Shown: piece after piece, positions 26,723-34,330 of the stretch | Numbering within the stretch: the stretch's first letter is position 1 | Layout: each line of letters begins with the position of its first letter | NCBI RefSeq assembly: GCF_013184525.1 | Contig: NZ_JAAOIZ010000003.1 | Coordinates: 186,001 to 250,000 of the forward strand | DNA from: Chryseobacterium sp. LAM-KRS1 | GTDB lineage: Bacteria; Bacteroidota; Bacteroidia; Flavobacteriales; Weeksellaceae | Direction: 5' to 3' | DNA: 64,000 nucleotides | Translations under genes and position numbers: made by a program | The notes under the pieces: generated by a model | What the model saw: only the letters and a program-made list of their open reading frames with translations | What the model was told of the DNA's origin: nothing | The model's database searches: none

Positions 26723-26794
26723 TAAGGTTGAGGTTTATAATTTCCTTCACTGGATATATCCTTATTAAAATTAGCAACCCCTTAAAAACACAAT

Positions 26795-28834
26795 ATGTAC
26801 AAAATGCTATTTATCTTCTGTGTAAGCTTTTCCTGCATGGCTTATTCTCAGAACCTTAATTTTACAGATGCCAAATTTAAGGCCTTACTACTAACTTCAG
26901 GTCCGGGTAGTCAGATTGCAAAAGACATCAATGGCAACAATATTAAAATTGATGCAAATGGAGATGGACAGATTCAGCTTACTGAAGCCCAGCAAGTAAA
27001 AACTTTAAATATAAAGTTCAATGTGCTTCCCACTTACAATAGCCTTCCAAACCAAATCACCGATGCTCTTTTATTCCCCAATATCGAAGAACTTTACATC
27101 AATGACACAAAATCAGCGGTCATTAGTTTTGTTAACAATAATAAAATTAAAAAAGTTCTTTACACCGGAAGTGGTGGATTTGTAAACAATGTAGGAGTTA
27201 GCCACCGTGTTCCCATTGATTTTTCTTTCGACAATTGTGGTGCCGTAGAAAATGTGAATGACTTTGTTGCAGACATCAATTTATCTCCTTACGACCCCTC
27301 CACAATTTTGAGATATAAAAACTGCCTTCTCATCAAGGATGATATTGTCTTAAACAATAAAAACATTAAGGAGCTTCATATCAAAAACTGCCATGTAAAA
27401 ACGCTCACCTTCATATCCTGTAAGCGGTTAGATAAGATCAGTGTTCCAAATTTAAATTCACTGACCAAAATTTCAGTTTCCGGATCTACCGGAACCATAT
27501 TACCATCCGGAAATCAGAATATCCACCTTGTTGCGAAATCTTGTACAAACCTGGAAGAAGTTATAGCAGATACGGATCATTATGAAACCACCGGAGCTTA
27601 TTTTACTTCCGTAGATCTAAACGGCTGTACTTCGTTAAAAAGGATCAAAGGTCTTAATGCATCCTCAATCAATTTTTCCAATGCTGGATTAATCAATTTA
27701 GAAGAGCTTGATGCATCATTCTACAACCGGTATGGTTATTATACTACTTCAGGAGTATATTTTGGAAATGTAACCTCTTTGGATGTATCCGGACTTCCCA
27801 AATTGAAAATACTAAAAGCTTTCAATCAGCCCATAACCAATGCTACTTTTAATAGTGCGGCTGCTTTGGAAGATATGGACATCACAAATTCCTGTGGCTA
27901 CATGGCTGTTTTGAATGTAGACAATCTTACCCATCTCCAAACTCTGAAAGCAGATATTCCCGGTGATCTGAATTTCCTGAATCCACATACTGATCTGCAA
28001 CAGATTTCTGCACAAAACTGTACTTCTTTGGTCAATCTATCGATAAAAGGAAATAAAGACCTGAAAAACTTAGACCTTCAGAATTGTTCGGCTATACAAA
28101 CATTGAACCTTGGACCTAATTTACCAGGCAACTCACCTTTTGATACCTTTACGGAATTAAATAGCCTTAATATCAATCAATGTACCTCCTTAAAGGAATT
28201 AGGTATCGCTAATACAAAAATTTCTACGATAGACCTTTCACAATGTCCACAATTGGAATCTGCTGATCTTGAATATAATTCATTAGTAAACAATATTAAC
28301 TTTTCACAAAACGTTCAACTCAAGTACCTTACCCTGAGAAGCTGTCCGCTCATTACCAATCTGAATTTATCGGATTGCAACGTTTTAGAAGCTATTGCAT
28401 TCTTTAACATGTCCGGATTAATCCAGGTGAATATCAAAAACAATGCATTGGAGGGCTGTGACTTTTCCGGGTACACTAGTAATTTAACCATTTGTGTTGA
28501 TCCTGCTCAACTTACCGATCTTCAAACTATGTATCCGGACATTAATTTCAGTACCAATTGCCCGTCTACTACCAATTCAAAAAATACGAAGCTAGACCAT
28601 ATAATAACCAAAATTGATGTATTTCCTAATCCCGTAAAAAATATCCTTCAGATAAGATCCCCTGAACCCGTCAATACAATAGATATATTCGACAGTATGG
28701 GGAGATCAGTATCACATCAGAGCTGTGGCAAAGGAGATTGCACTATTAATACGTCAGGTTATCCTGCAGGAATTTATCTTATCAAAATAAAGACGAAATC
28801 TACTGAAATTTCAAAAAAAATAATAAAAAACTGA
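26795..28834 (+). CDS. Secreted leucine-rich-repeat protein with type IX secretion signal
   Basis: A 679-residue secreted protein. Residues 1-18 form a signal peptide (ending MAYSQ). Near the N-terminus DANGDGQIQLTE is an EF-hand-type calcium loop, as seen in many flavobacterial repeat proteins. The middle carries irregular leucine-rich repeats of about 21-24 residues (patterns such as LKNLDLQNCSAIQTLNL and TIDLSQCPQLESADL), with Cys and Asn at recurring positions. The last 75 residues are a Por-secretion-type domain (DVFPNPVKNILQI, IDIFDSMGRSV, PAGIYLIKIKT), which directs export by the type IX system. The role is likely surface adhesion or binding. It has a strong promoter and an upstream palindrome. 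Confidence 0.9.
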   Translation: MYKMLFIFCVSFSCMAYSQNLNFTDAKFKALLLTSGPGSQIAKDINGNNIKIDANGDGQIQLTEAQQVKTLNIKFNVLPTYNSLPNQITDALLFPNIEELYINDTKSAVISFVNNNKIKKVLYTGSGGFVNNVGVSHRVPIDFSFDNCGAVENVNDFVADINLSPYDPSTILRYKNCLLIKDDIVLNNKNIKELHIKNCHVKTLTFISCKRLDKISVPNLNSLTKISVSGSTGTILPSGNQNIHLVAKSCTNLEEVIADTDHYETTGAYFTSVDLNGCTSLKRIKGLNASSINFSNAGLINLEELDASFYNRYGYYTTSGVYFGNVTSLDVSGLPKLKILKAFNQPITNATFNSAAALEDMDITNSCGYMAVLNVDNLTHLQTLKADIPGDLNFLNPHTDLQQISAQNCTSLVNLSIKGNKDLKNLDLQNCSAIQTLNLGPNLPGNSPFDTFTELNSLNINQCTSLKELGIANTKISTIDLSQCPQLESADLEYNSLVNNINFSQNVQLKYLTLRSCPLITNLNLSDCNVLEAIAFFNMSGLIQVNIKNNALEGCDFSGYTSNLTICVDPAQLTDLQTMYPDINFSTNCPSTTNSKNTKLDHIITKIDVFPNPVKNILQIRSPEPVNTIDIFDSMGRSVSHQSCGKGDCTINTSGYPAGIYLIKIKTKSTEISKKIIKN

Positions 28835-28893
28835 TTCCCTTTTCCTTGATATCTTTAGCTTAAATTCATAAAATAATTGTCTTATTTTTATTT

Positions 28894-28901
28894 TATATTT
28901 G
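28894..28901 (+). promoter_or_regulatory. Candidate -7 box (TATATTTG) for the DUF72 gene
   Basis: An exact TAnnTTTG match 30 nt upstream of the ATG at 28932. A TTG at 28877-28879 is only 14 nt away, so the -33 element is weak. Confidence 0.5.
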
Positions 28902-28931
28902 TTAGATACTTAATTCTTAAAAACTTCAAAT

Positions 28932-29822
28932 ATGAAATTCGGACAAGTAGAAGATCCTTCAAAAATAGATTTTACATTACCCAAAGATCACAGCAGAACC
29001 AAAGAGATCCTCAAACAAAATAAAAAGGGATTAGAGAATATCTCCATCGGATGTGCCAAATGGAATAAAACCGACCTCAAAGGATTTTATCCCAAAGGAA
29101 CCAAGGACGAATTAACCTATTATGCTACCCAGTTCAATTCTATAGAACTCAATGCGACATTCTACGGAATGCCAACTCCTGATCAGGTATTGACATGGAA
29201 AGAAAAAACACCAGCAGGGTTTAAATTTTTCCCAAAGATTACCAATACGGTTTCCCATTTCAGGAGATTAATTGATGTTACAGAACCTGTAACCCAATTT
29301 GCAACATCGGTTCTTAATTTTGATGAAAAACTGGGTATGGTATTTCTTCAGCTTCATGATAACTTTAAACCAAAAGATTATGACAGATTAGAGAAGTTTG
29401 TCAAAGAATGGCCAAAAGAAGTCCCACTAGCTATAGAGCTCAGAAACACGGAATGGTTTAATGATGAAAACATTTTAAATACAACCTGCGATCTTTTTGA
29501 AGCCCATCATATCACTAATATTATTGTGGATACTGCCGGAAGAAGGGATATGCTTCATATGCGTCTTACCACTCCCAATGCTTTCATCCGTTATGTAGGA
29601 GCAAATGCAGAAAGTGACTACGAAAGATTGGATGATTGGTTAAAGCGAGTTACACAATGGAAAAAAGAAGGCCTCCAAAATTTATACTTTTTCGTCCATC
29701 AGAATATTGAAAAGGCATCCCCTTTATTATCTGCTTATCTCATCAAAAAAATGAATGAGGAATGGAAAACCGACCTCCATGTGCCTCAAATGGCAACAGA
29801 AAGTATCCAAAGTTTGTTTTAG
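28932..29822 (+). CDS. DUF72 domain-containing protein
   Basis: A 296-residue protein of the DUF72 (YecE-like) family. Recognised by IGCAKWNKTDLKGFYPKG (about residues 37-54), YYATQFNSIELNATFYGMPTPDQV, FKFFPKITNTVSH and the C-terminal YFFVHQNIEKASP. The fold is a TIM barrel. The biochemical function of the family is not established. The gene stands alone with its own -7 box. About 190 bp without features separate it from the next gene. Confidence 0.9.
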   Translation: MKFGQVEDPSKIDFTLPKDHSRTKEILKQNKKGLENISIGCAKWNKTDLKGFYPKGTKDELTYYATQFNSIELNATFYGMPTPDQVLTWKEKTPAGFKFFPKITNTVSHFRRLIDVTEPVTQFATSVLNFDEKLGMVFLQLHDNFKPKDYDRLEKFVKEWPKEVPLAIELRNTEWFNDENILNTTCDLFEAHHITNIIVDTAGRRDMLHMRLTTPNAFIRYVGANAESDYERLDDWLKRVTQWKKEGLQNLYFFVHQNIEKASPLLSAYLIKKMNEEWKTDLHVPQMATESIQSLF

Positions 29823-30010
29823 TATAAAAAAAATATTCAGCTATTTAATCATTTAATTTAAGATTTTATAGCTTTTTTTTATGTTTTAACAGTAAATATA
29901 TCACTGTTTGGTGTGAAAAATTTTTTATCAGCAAAAGACACTATTTTTCACCAAGAAATGATATATTGTAAGGTATAAAACCCTTATTACCAACTGTAAA
30001 AATCAAAACT

Positions 30011-30241
30011 ATGGAAAAGGAAATATGTACTATCAGCATTACAAACAATTCTCTTGGTGACAATTACACCTTTTACGAAAATGAGAAGATTAAAAGAATC
30101 TACGACAGTACCAGCCAGCATCAGGATGTAACAGAATGGCTGACCTATGACCAGATCAGCAGTCAAAGCAAGGATAAGCTCATCAAAAACTGCCCGGAAG
30201 AGCTTAAAGAAAAAATCATGATAATTTTAAATTATCCGTGA
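30011..30241 (+). CDS. Small hypothetical protein, 76 residues
   Basis: I do not recognise the family. The protein is acidic to neutral and soluble, with a predicted beta-rich first half (ICTISITNNSLGDNYTFYE) and a helical second half (SKDKLIKNCPEELKEKIMIIL). The coding composition is like its neighbours. A strong bidirectional hairpin ends the transcript 40 nt after the stop, which supports a real gene. No promoter box is obvious in the 188 bp upstream. Confidence 0.6.
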   Translation: MEKEICTISITNNSLGDNYTFYENEKIKRIYDSTSQHQDVTEWLTYDQISSQSKDKLIKNCPEELKEKIMIILNYP

Positions 30242-30281
30242 TGTAACAAGAGACATCGATACTAATATTTAACTAAAAAAG

Positions 30282-30315
30282 AAAGATGATCTGCTGGCTT
30301 CAGCAGATCATCTTT
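30282..30315. terminator. Bidirectional intrinsic terminator
   Basis: A 15-bp perfect stem (282-296 with 301-315, arms AAAGATGATCTGCTG and its inverse) with loop GCTT. Short A/T runs on both sides let it serve both the 76-residue gene and the convergent membrane-protein gene. Confidence 0.9.
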
Positions 30316-30334
30316 TATTTTGAAAGGGTTACAT

Positions 30335-30928
30335 TTATTTTTTAATTCTAAAAAGCAAGACCAAATTAAGAAATAGCAAAAGAAAATCGAGAGATACCCA
30401 GATTCCCAGTTTTACATTTTCATAATTATAGGCTTCCACCTGCTTTTTAGCAATCTCAGATAATTTTACACTTTGATTGATATAGTTGTTCACCTCAACG
30501 ATCTGATCAATATTTTTGTTAGGAACAGAATGCTGTGAAAAATAAACCAGGTTTTTCTTTCCTAAATATCCGATAACCCAATACTCATCAGATTTATCCA
30601 TCTTGAGGTATTCTATTCTGTAATATTCCGGGCGTATCTTTCCAATGTGCTTTGCCTCGTGCATTGCATTTTTATCCGGATTATTGACGTTGATGACATA
30701 AAAATCCAGGGTCTGAGGAAGTTTATTAATAACCTGCAAACCAACGGAATTACTCACCACTCCAACAGCACTTTTCTTGATAAACCAATAAGTGAATACC
30801 GAGATTGAAAAAATAAGCGTTGCGATACGGAACAGTTTTGCCCATTCAGCACCTTTTCCTGATTTTACCTTAGATAAAATAAGAGAGAGGACAGAACAAA
30901 GAAAGATAACAAAGATGATTAATCCCAT
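30335..30928 (-). CDS. Hypothetical membrane protein, 197 residues
   Basis: No family recognised. The first residues form a membrane helix (IIFVIFLCSVLSLIL). A second helix lies at about 33-50 (FRIATLIFSISVFTYWFI), a soluble domain of about 115 residues follows, and a third helix ends the protein (GIWVSLDFLLLFLNLVLLF). The middle domain has a repeat of Tyr/Lys-rich strands. The -7 box at 30933-30940 is only 4 nt from the ATG, so the transcript is probably leaderless. It ends at the shared terminator. Confidence 0.7.
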   Translation of the reverse strand: MGLIIFVIFLCSVLSLILSKVKSGKGAEWAKLFRIATLIFSISVFTYWFIKKSAVGVVSNSVGLQVINKLPQTLDFYVINVNNPDKNAMHEAKHIGKIRPEYYRIEYLKMDKSDEYWVIGYLGKKNLVYFSQHSVPNKNIDQIVEVNNYINQSVKLSEIAKKQVEAYNYENVKLGIWVSLDFLLLFLNLVLLFRIKK

Positions 30929-30932
30929 GCTG

Positions 30933-30940
30933 CAAATATA
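30933..30940 (-). promoter_or_regulatory. -7 box (TATATTTG) abutting the start codon
   Basis: Minus-strand TATATTTG ends 4 nt before the ATG at 30928, so transcription would start at or next to the start codon. Confidence 0.55.
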
Positions 30941-30966
30941 CTGATTAAGAATTTTAAGAAAGAACG

Positions 30967-31611
30967 TTAATCAACATTCCATTCTTTATAAAACTGATCA
31001 AGAAATTGAAGCATCACCTCATGCCTTTCCTGAGCCAGTTCTTTTCCTTTCTCTGTGTTCATTAAATCCTTTAAAAGTAATAATTTCTCGTAGAAATGAT
31101 TGATTGTAGTGCCGTCAGATTTTTTGTATTCCTCTTTCGACATATTCAGCTTTGGCTTAATATCCGGATGGTACATCAGGTTATTTTTAAATCCACCGAA
31201 ATTAAAGGTTCTTGCAATACCTATTGCTCCTATAGCATCCAAACGGTCTGCATCCTGAACAATCTTTAATTCAATAGGTAAATTCTGCGGAGCTTCTCCC
31301 CTGTTTTTAAAAGAAATATTCTTAATAATAAAAAGGACCTGCCCGATAATTTCTTCTGAAACATGCTGTTCTTCCAAAAACTCACGGGACACTTTTAACG
31401 CAATTGTTTCATCACCATCATGAAATTTGGGATCTGCTATATCGTGAAGCAAAGCTCCTAATTCTACAACTTCTTTGTTACAGTTTTCATTTTCAGCAAT
31501 TTTTCTGGAAAGCTTCCAGACTCTTTCGATATGAAACCAATCATGTCCTGCTTCTGCTCCTTTAAGTTTTTCCTTTACAAAATCTATTGTCTTTTCAATT
31601 ACACTACTCAT
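30967..31611 (-). CDS. HD-domain phosphohydrolase
   Basis: A 214-residue metal-dependent hydrolase. The HD motif is seen as HDWFHIERVWKLS (about 19-31) followed by LGALLHDIADPKFHDGDE and the distant QDADRLDAIGAIG (Asp ligand). The family resembles YedJ/YpgQ and hydrolyses phosphate monoesters or nucleotide phosphates. The substrate is unknown. The start codon overlaps the end of the alpha/beta hydrolase gene by 8 bp, so the two are translationally coupled. Confidence 0.87.
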   Translation of the reverse strand: MSSVIEKTIDFVKEKLKGAEAGHDWFHIERVWKLSRKIAENENCNKEVVELGALLHDIADPKFHDGDETIALKVSREFLEEQHVSEEIIGQVLFIIKNISFKNRGEAPQNLPIELKIVQDADRLDAIGAIGIARTFNFGGFKNNLMYHPDIKPKLNMSKEEYKKSDGTTINHFYEKLLLLKDLMNTEKGKELAQERHEVMLQFLDQFYKEWNVD

Positions 31612-32452
31612 TATGTATTAATTCATTTAAAATAATATTCCAAAGCTTCTTGTTATAGCTCCTGAAAAAATTAACATGTCCTATTTCTCCTTTTTCAGAT
31701 TCTGAAGTTTTTACCAGGCGATATGTCGGTTTAAGGTTGGGATACGTGTCGTTTAATAGACTCTTTACTCCTTTATCCGTAAGCCAGACATCATCTTCAG
31801 CCCTGATTACAAAAACTTTTTGAATCAATTTTTTAGAATAATCATCAATTTTCTCCAGTAAACCGTTTGTTGATTTTTTATTCAAAATTAAGGTTCTCCA
31901 ATCATAAGCGCAATTTTTAGGAAGACTTTCTCCAAGTCCAAACCAATGAGCCGGAAAATAACCCAGAAGCTGCGTGGCTAAAGGCTGGACAATCCCAAAT
32001 CCAAGATAAGCTTCTATTTTTGTCCTGAATTTCAGATTCCCAACAAACGCATTTTGTGTTCCCACAAAAAAGAATTCTTTAAACATCTCCGAATCCTTAT
32101 TCATCCCAAGGATCAATGCTCCAACAGAATGTCCCAGGCAATATTTCTCATATCCTGTAAAGCGGATTCTGATGTAGGTTGTTACTGCTTTATAATCCCG
32201 GGAACCCCAGATTCGCATGGAAGCCTCGAAGCCTTTCATCTGCTCCGGTTTTGAAAGCCCGATTCCCCGATAATCATACGTGATCACTGTAAATCCCTGC
32301 TCTGAAAAATATTGTGCAAAGGAAAAGTAAACATGCTGTTTTACGCCTGTAGCAGAATTGATTAGTAATAATTTATTATTGCTCTGTTCCGGCAGGAAAA
32401 GGTGGGCGACAATAGAAATGTGATCTGTGGTTTTTAGAATTAGTTTTTCCAT
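31604..32452 (-). CDS. Alpha/beta hydrolase
   Basis: A 282-residue cytoplasmic protein. The nucleophile elbow is GHSVGALILG (about 103-112). An oxyanion-side motif is LLINSATGVKQHVYFSFAQYFSEQG, and TYDYRGIGLS is typical of the fold. The late Asp/His region is less clear (RAEDDVWLTD and IGHVNFF), the second a good match for the catalytic His. There is no signal peptide. The 3' end overlaps the HD hydrolase gene. Confidence 0.85.
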   Translation of the reverse strand: MEKLILKTTDHISIVAHLFLPEQSNNKLLLINSATGVKQHVYFSFAQYFSEQGFTVITYDYRGIGLSKPEQMKGFEASMRIWGSRDYKAVTTYIRIRFTGYEKYCLGHSVGALILGMNKDSEMFKEFFFVGTQNAFVGNLKFRTKIEAYLGFGIVQPLATQLLGYFPAHWFGLGESLPKNCAYDWRTLILNKKSTNGLLEKIDDYSKKLIQKVFVIRAEDDVWLTDKGVKSLLNDTYPNLKPTYRLVKTSESEKGEIGHVNFFRSYNKKLWNIILNELIHNE

Positions 32453-32463
32453 AGTGTAAAAAG

Positions 32464-32486
32464 AAAAAATCCACTCAAAAGTGGAA
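32464..32486 (-). terminator. Intrinsic terminator after ribokinase
   Basis: On the minus strand the stem TCCACT / AGTGGA with loop TTTG is followed by six T, about 55 nt after the ribokinase stop. Confidence 0.75.
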
Positions 32487-32541
32487 ATTTTTACTGTTTA
32501 TTTTATGTTAATTATATACTTTCGATATGTACCAAATAGCT

Positions 32542-33435
32542 TTAAATAACATAATCGGACATTCTAGGCAATCCGGTTTGCGATCCTTTTCTCGTAGAGA
32601 CTTTTAAAGAAACTTCATTTCCAAACTTTACACACTCCTCAATAGGATTATTATGACACAAGGCTATGGCAAATCCGGATGTAAATGCATCTCCCATTCC
32701 CATTTTATGTACCGTTTTATTATCGTTATGGTTTCTGAAGTATTTCATTTCAGTTCCATCAAAATAAATCGTGGAATTCGTATCATCTCTTACAAAAACT
32801 TTATTAAAATATTTTTCAAGAACCCGCTCTTTTTCCTCCTCACCAAAAACAATATAGAGTTCACTACTTTTTACGATTACAAAATCTACATTTTCCAGTA
32901 CTTCTTCACTAAGTTTCATAGCCGGTGAAGCATAGAGACCAACTTTTTTTCCGTATTTTTTTGCTTTTCTAATGGTATATTCAACAACTTCTATAGAAAC
33001 TTCTAACTGAACCAGGATAAGATCTGCTGTAGGAAAATACCGGTCTGCATCTTCAATATGTTTGGTACTTAAAAGCTTATTTGCAGCCGGTACCACAACA
33101 ATGGCAGCATTACCATCAGAAGTCGTCACATAAGCTGTTCCTGTAGCTTCTTTGTCTGTTTCTGCAACAAATCCCACATTCACATTTTCATTCACCAGAT
33201 TACGCATAATTTGCTGTCCCAGTGGGTCCATTCCCACACATCCAATGAAATAAACACTGGCTCCCAATCTTGCAGTTCCTACAGCCTGATTGGCTCCTTT
33301 TCCACCAAAATAACTATCCGAATTAATGGCTAAAACAGTATCATTAGGAGCCGGAAGTTTTTCAGTTTCCAGAACAAGATCTATGGAAGAGCTGCCAACA
33401 ACTATAATTTTGGGTTGTACTGAGGAAAAGTTCAT
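32542..33435 (-). CDS. rbsK: Ribokinase (PfkB family)
   Basis: A 297-residue sugar kinase that phosphorylates ribose at O5 with ATP. The N-terminal signature GGKGANQAVGTARLGA (about 43-58) and the C-terminal GMGDAFTSGFA (catalytic Asp) identify the PfkB fold. The length is normal for RbsK. No ribose transporter is near. A related sugar specificity is possible. It has a -7 box 20 nt upstream of its ATG and its own terminator. Confidence 0.88.
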   Translation of the reverse strand: MNFSSVQPKIIVVGSSSIDLVLETEKLPAPNDTVLAINSDSYFGGKGANQAVGTARLGASVYFIGCVGMDPLGQQIMRNLVNENVNVGFVAETDKEATGTAYVTTSDGNAAIVVVPAANKLLSTKHIEDADRYFPTADLILVQLEVSIEVVEYTIRKAKKYGKKVGLYASPAMKLSEEVLENVDFVIVKSSELYIVFGEEEKERVLEKYFNKVFVRDDTNSTIYFDGTEMKYFRNHNDNKTVHKMGMGDAFTSGFAIALCHNNPIEECVKFGNEVSLKVSTRKGSQTGLPRMSDYVI

Positions 33436-33455
33436 TGCGGTTAAATTGGTTTATA

Positions 33456-33463
33456 CAAAAATA
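33456..33463 (-). promoter_or_regulatory. Candidate -7 box (TATTTTTG) for rbsK
   Basis: Minus-strand TATTTTTG is an exact TAnnTTTG match, 20 nt before the ATG. A TTG lies 23 nt further upstream, at the long end of the known spacing. Confidence 0.5.
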
Positions 33464-33492
33464 AAAAATTAGGAATACTAATATAACAATAA

Positions 33493-34128
33493 TTAACTTA
33501 TTTCAATAAATTCCGTAACTACCTTTACAGGCTCATTATTTTTATCATACGCGATATAGCTGGCATAGAAACCTTCTCCATATCCTGTCTCGAAAGCAAA
33601 GATAGTTCCCGGATGCTCATCCGCAGGTTTCAAAAAGGCATATTGATCGATCGCTCCGTTTTCATCGAAAAAATATTCGTGGAAAAACTCCTCATAAATT
33701 CCCATAAAGTCGGCACCTTTACTGTGATACAATCTTTTTTCCAGTTCATTAAGTTTTTCCTGGGTATCAACATCCATAAAACAACCCATCCCACTTTCTA
33801 CAGGATAACCAAATATCTCACCCTCTGCAAGGTCTTTTATATCCTGACCTGAAGTAGTTGCCAATTTCCATTCTGCGATTTCTGAGTGACTGAAAATAAT
33901 TTCAGCATAGGCTACGCAGTTACTTTCTCTCTCCTTATGTAATAGAACAGCAAAATCCCCTTTTGGGAAATCTGTAGTAAAAGGCTGCATATCATTTGTG
34001 ATCAAGGGGTCACAAGCTACCAATTTCCCACTGGAAAGGTAAATTTTCCCAACCTCAAAGCTTTCTAACAAAGGACTTTCTACAAAATCTCTTGAAAACA
34101 GCTTTTTTATATTCTCTACGTGCGTCAT
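33493..34128 (-). CDS. DUF4241 domain-containing protein
   Basis: A 211-residue protein. It starts THVENIKKLFS and continues with SGKLVACDPLITND (about 32-45), EIFGYPVESGMGCFMDVDTQ, and the late GTIFAFETGYGEGFYASYIAYD. These match DUF4241 as I remember it. Function is unknown. The family occurs in Bacteroidota and in some polymorphic-toxin immunity settings, but nothing here suggests a toxin. No signal peptide is seen. It is followed 56 bp later by rbsK on the same strand. Confidence 0.75.
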   Translation of the reverse strand: MTHVENIKKLFSRDFVESPLLESFEVGKIYLSSGKLVACDPLITNDMQPFTTDFPKGDFAVLLHKERESNCVAYAEIIFSHSEIAEWKLATTSGQDIKDLAEGEIFGYPVESGMGCFMDVDTQEKLNELEKRLYHSKGADFMGIYEEFFHEYFFDENGAIDQYAFLKPADEHPGTIFAFETGYGEGFYASYIAYDKNNEPVKVVTEFIEIS

Positions 34129-34233
34129 TTTTATTGTCTTTATTTATTGGTGATGAGCTGATCCGCTTACAAGTTATTTTGGCAGCTCATCTGCTCTTCA
34201 GATATTATGTCTGAACTATTGTATTAAATTCAC

Positions 34234-34264
34234 AAAAGAAGACAAGTTAAACTGGTCTTCTTTT
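34234..34264 (-). terminator. Probable intrinsic terminator of valS
   Basis: On the minus strand the arms AAAAGAAGAC / GTCTTCTTTT flank an 11-nt loop and end in T. It lies about 65 nt after the valS stop. Confidence 0.6.
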
Positions 34265-34330
34265 ATGGATATAGTTTCCGGGATTGTCCGGATTGATATT
34301 TGTTTTATTTCAAGATAAGTGCCAAAAGAT

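Larger units (their letters stand above)
26363..26794. other. Divergent intergenic region between receptor and leucine-rich-repeat genes
   Basis: It holds 432 bp with no gene. It contains the receptor -7 box, an 18-bp perfect palindrome (26662-26679) and a complete promoter for the rightward gene (26694-26722). The leader of the rightward gene is about 65 nt long. Confidence 0.5.
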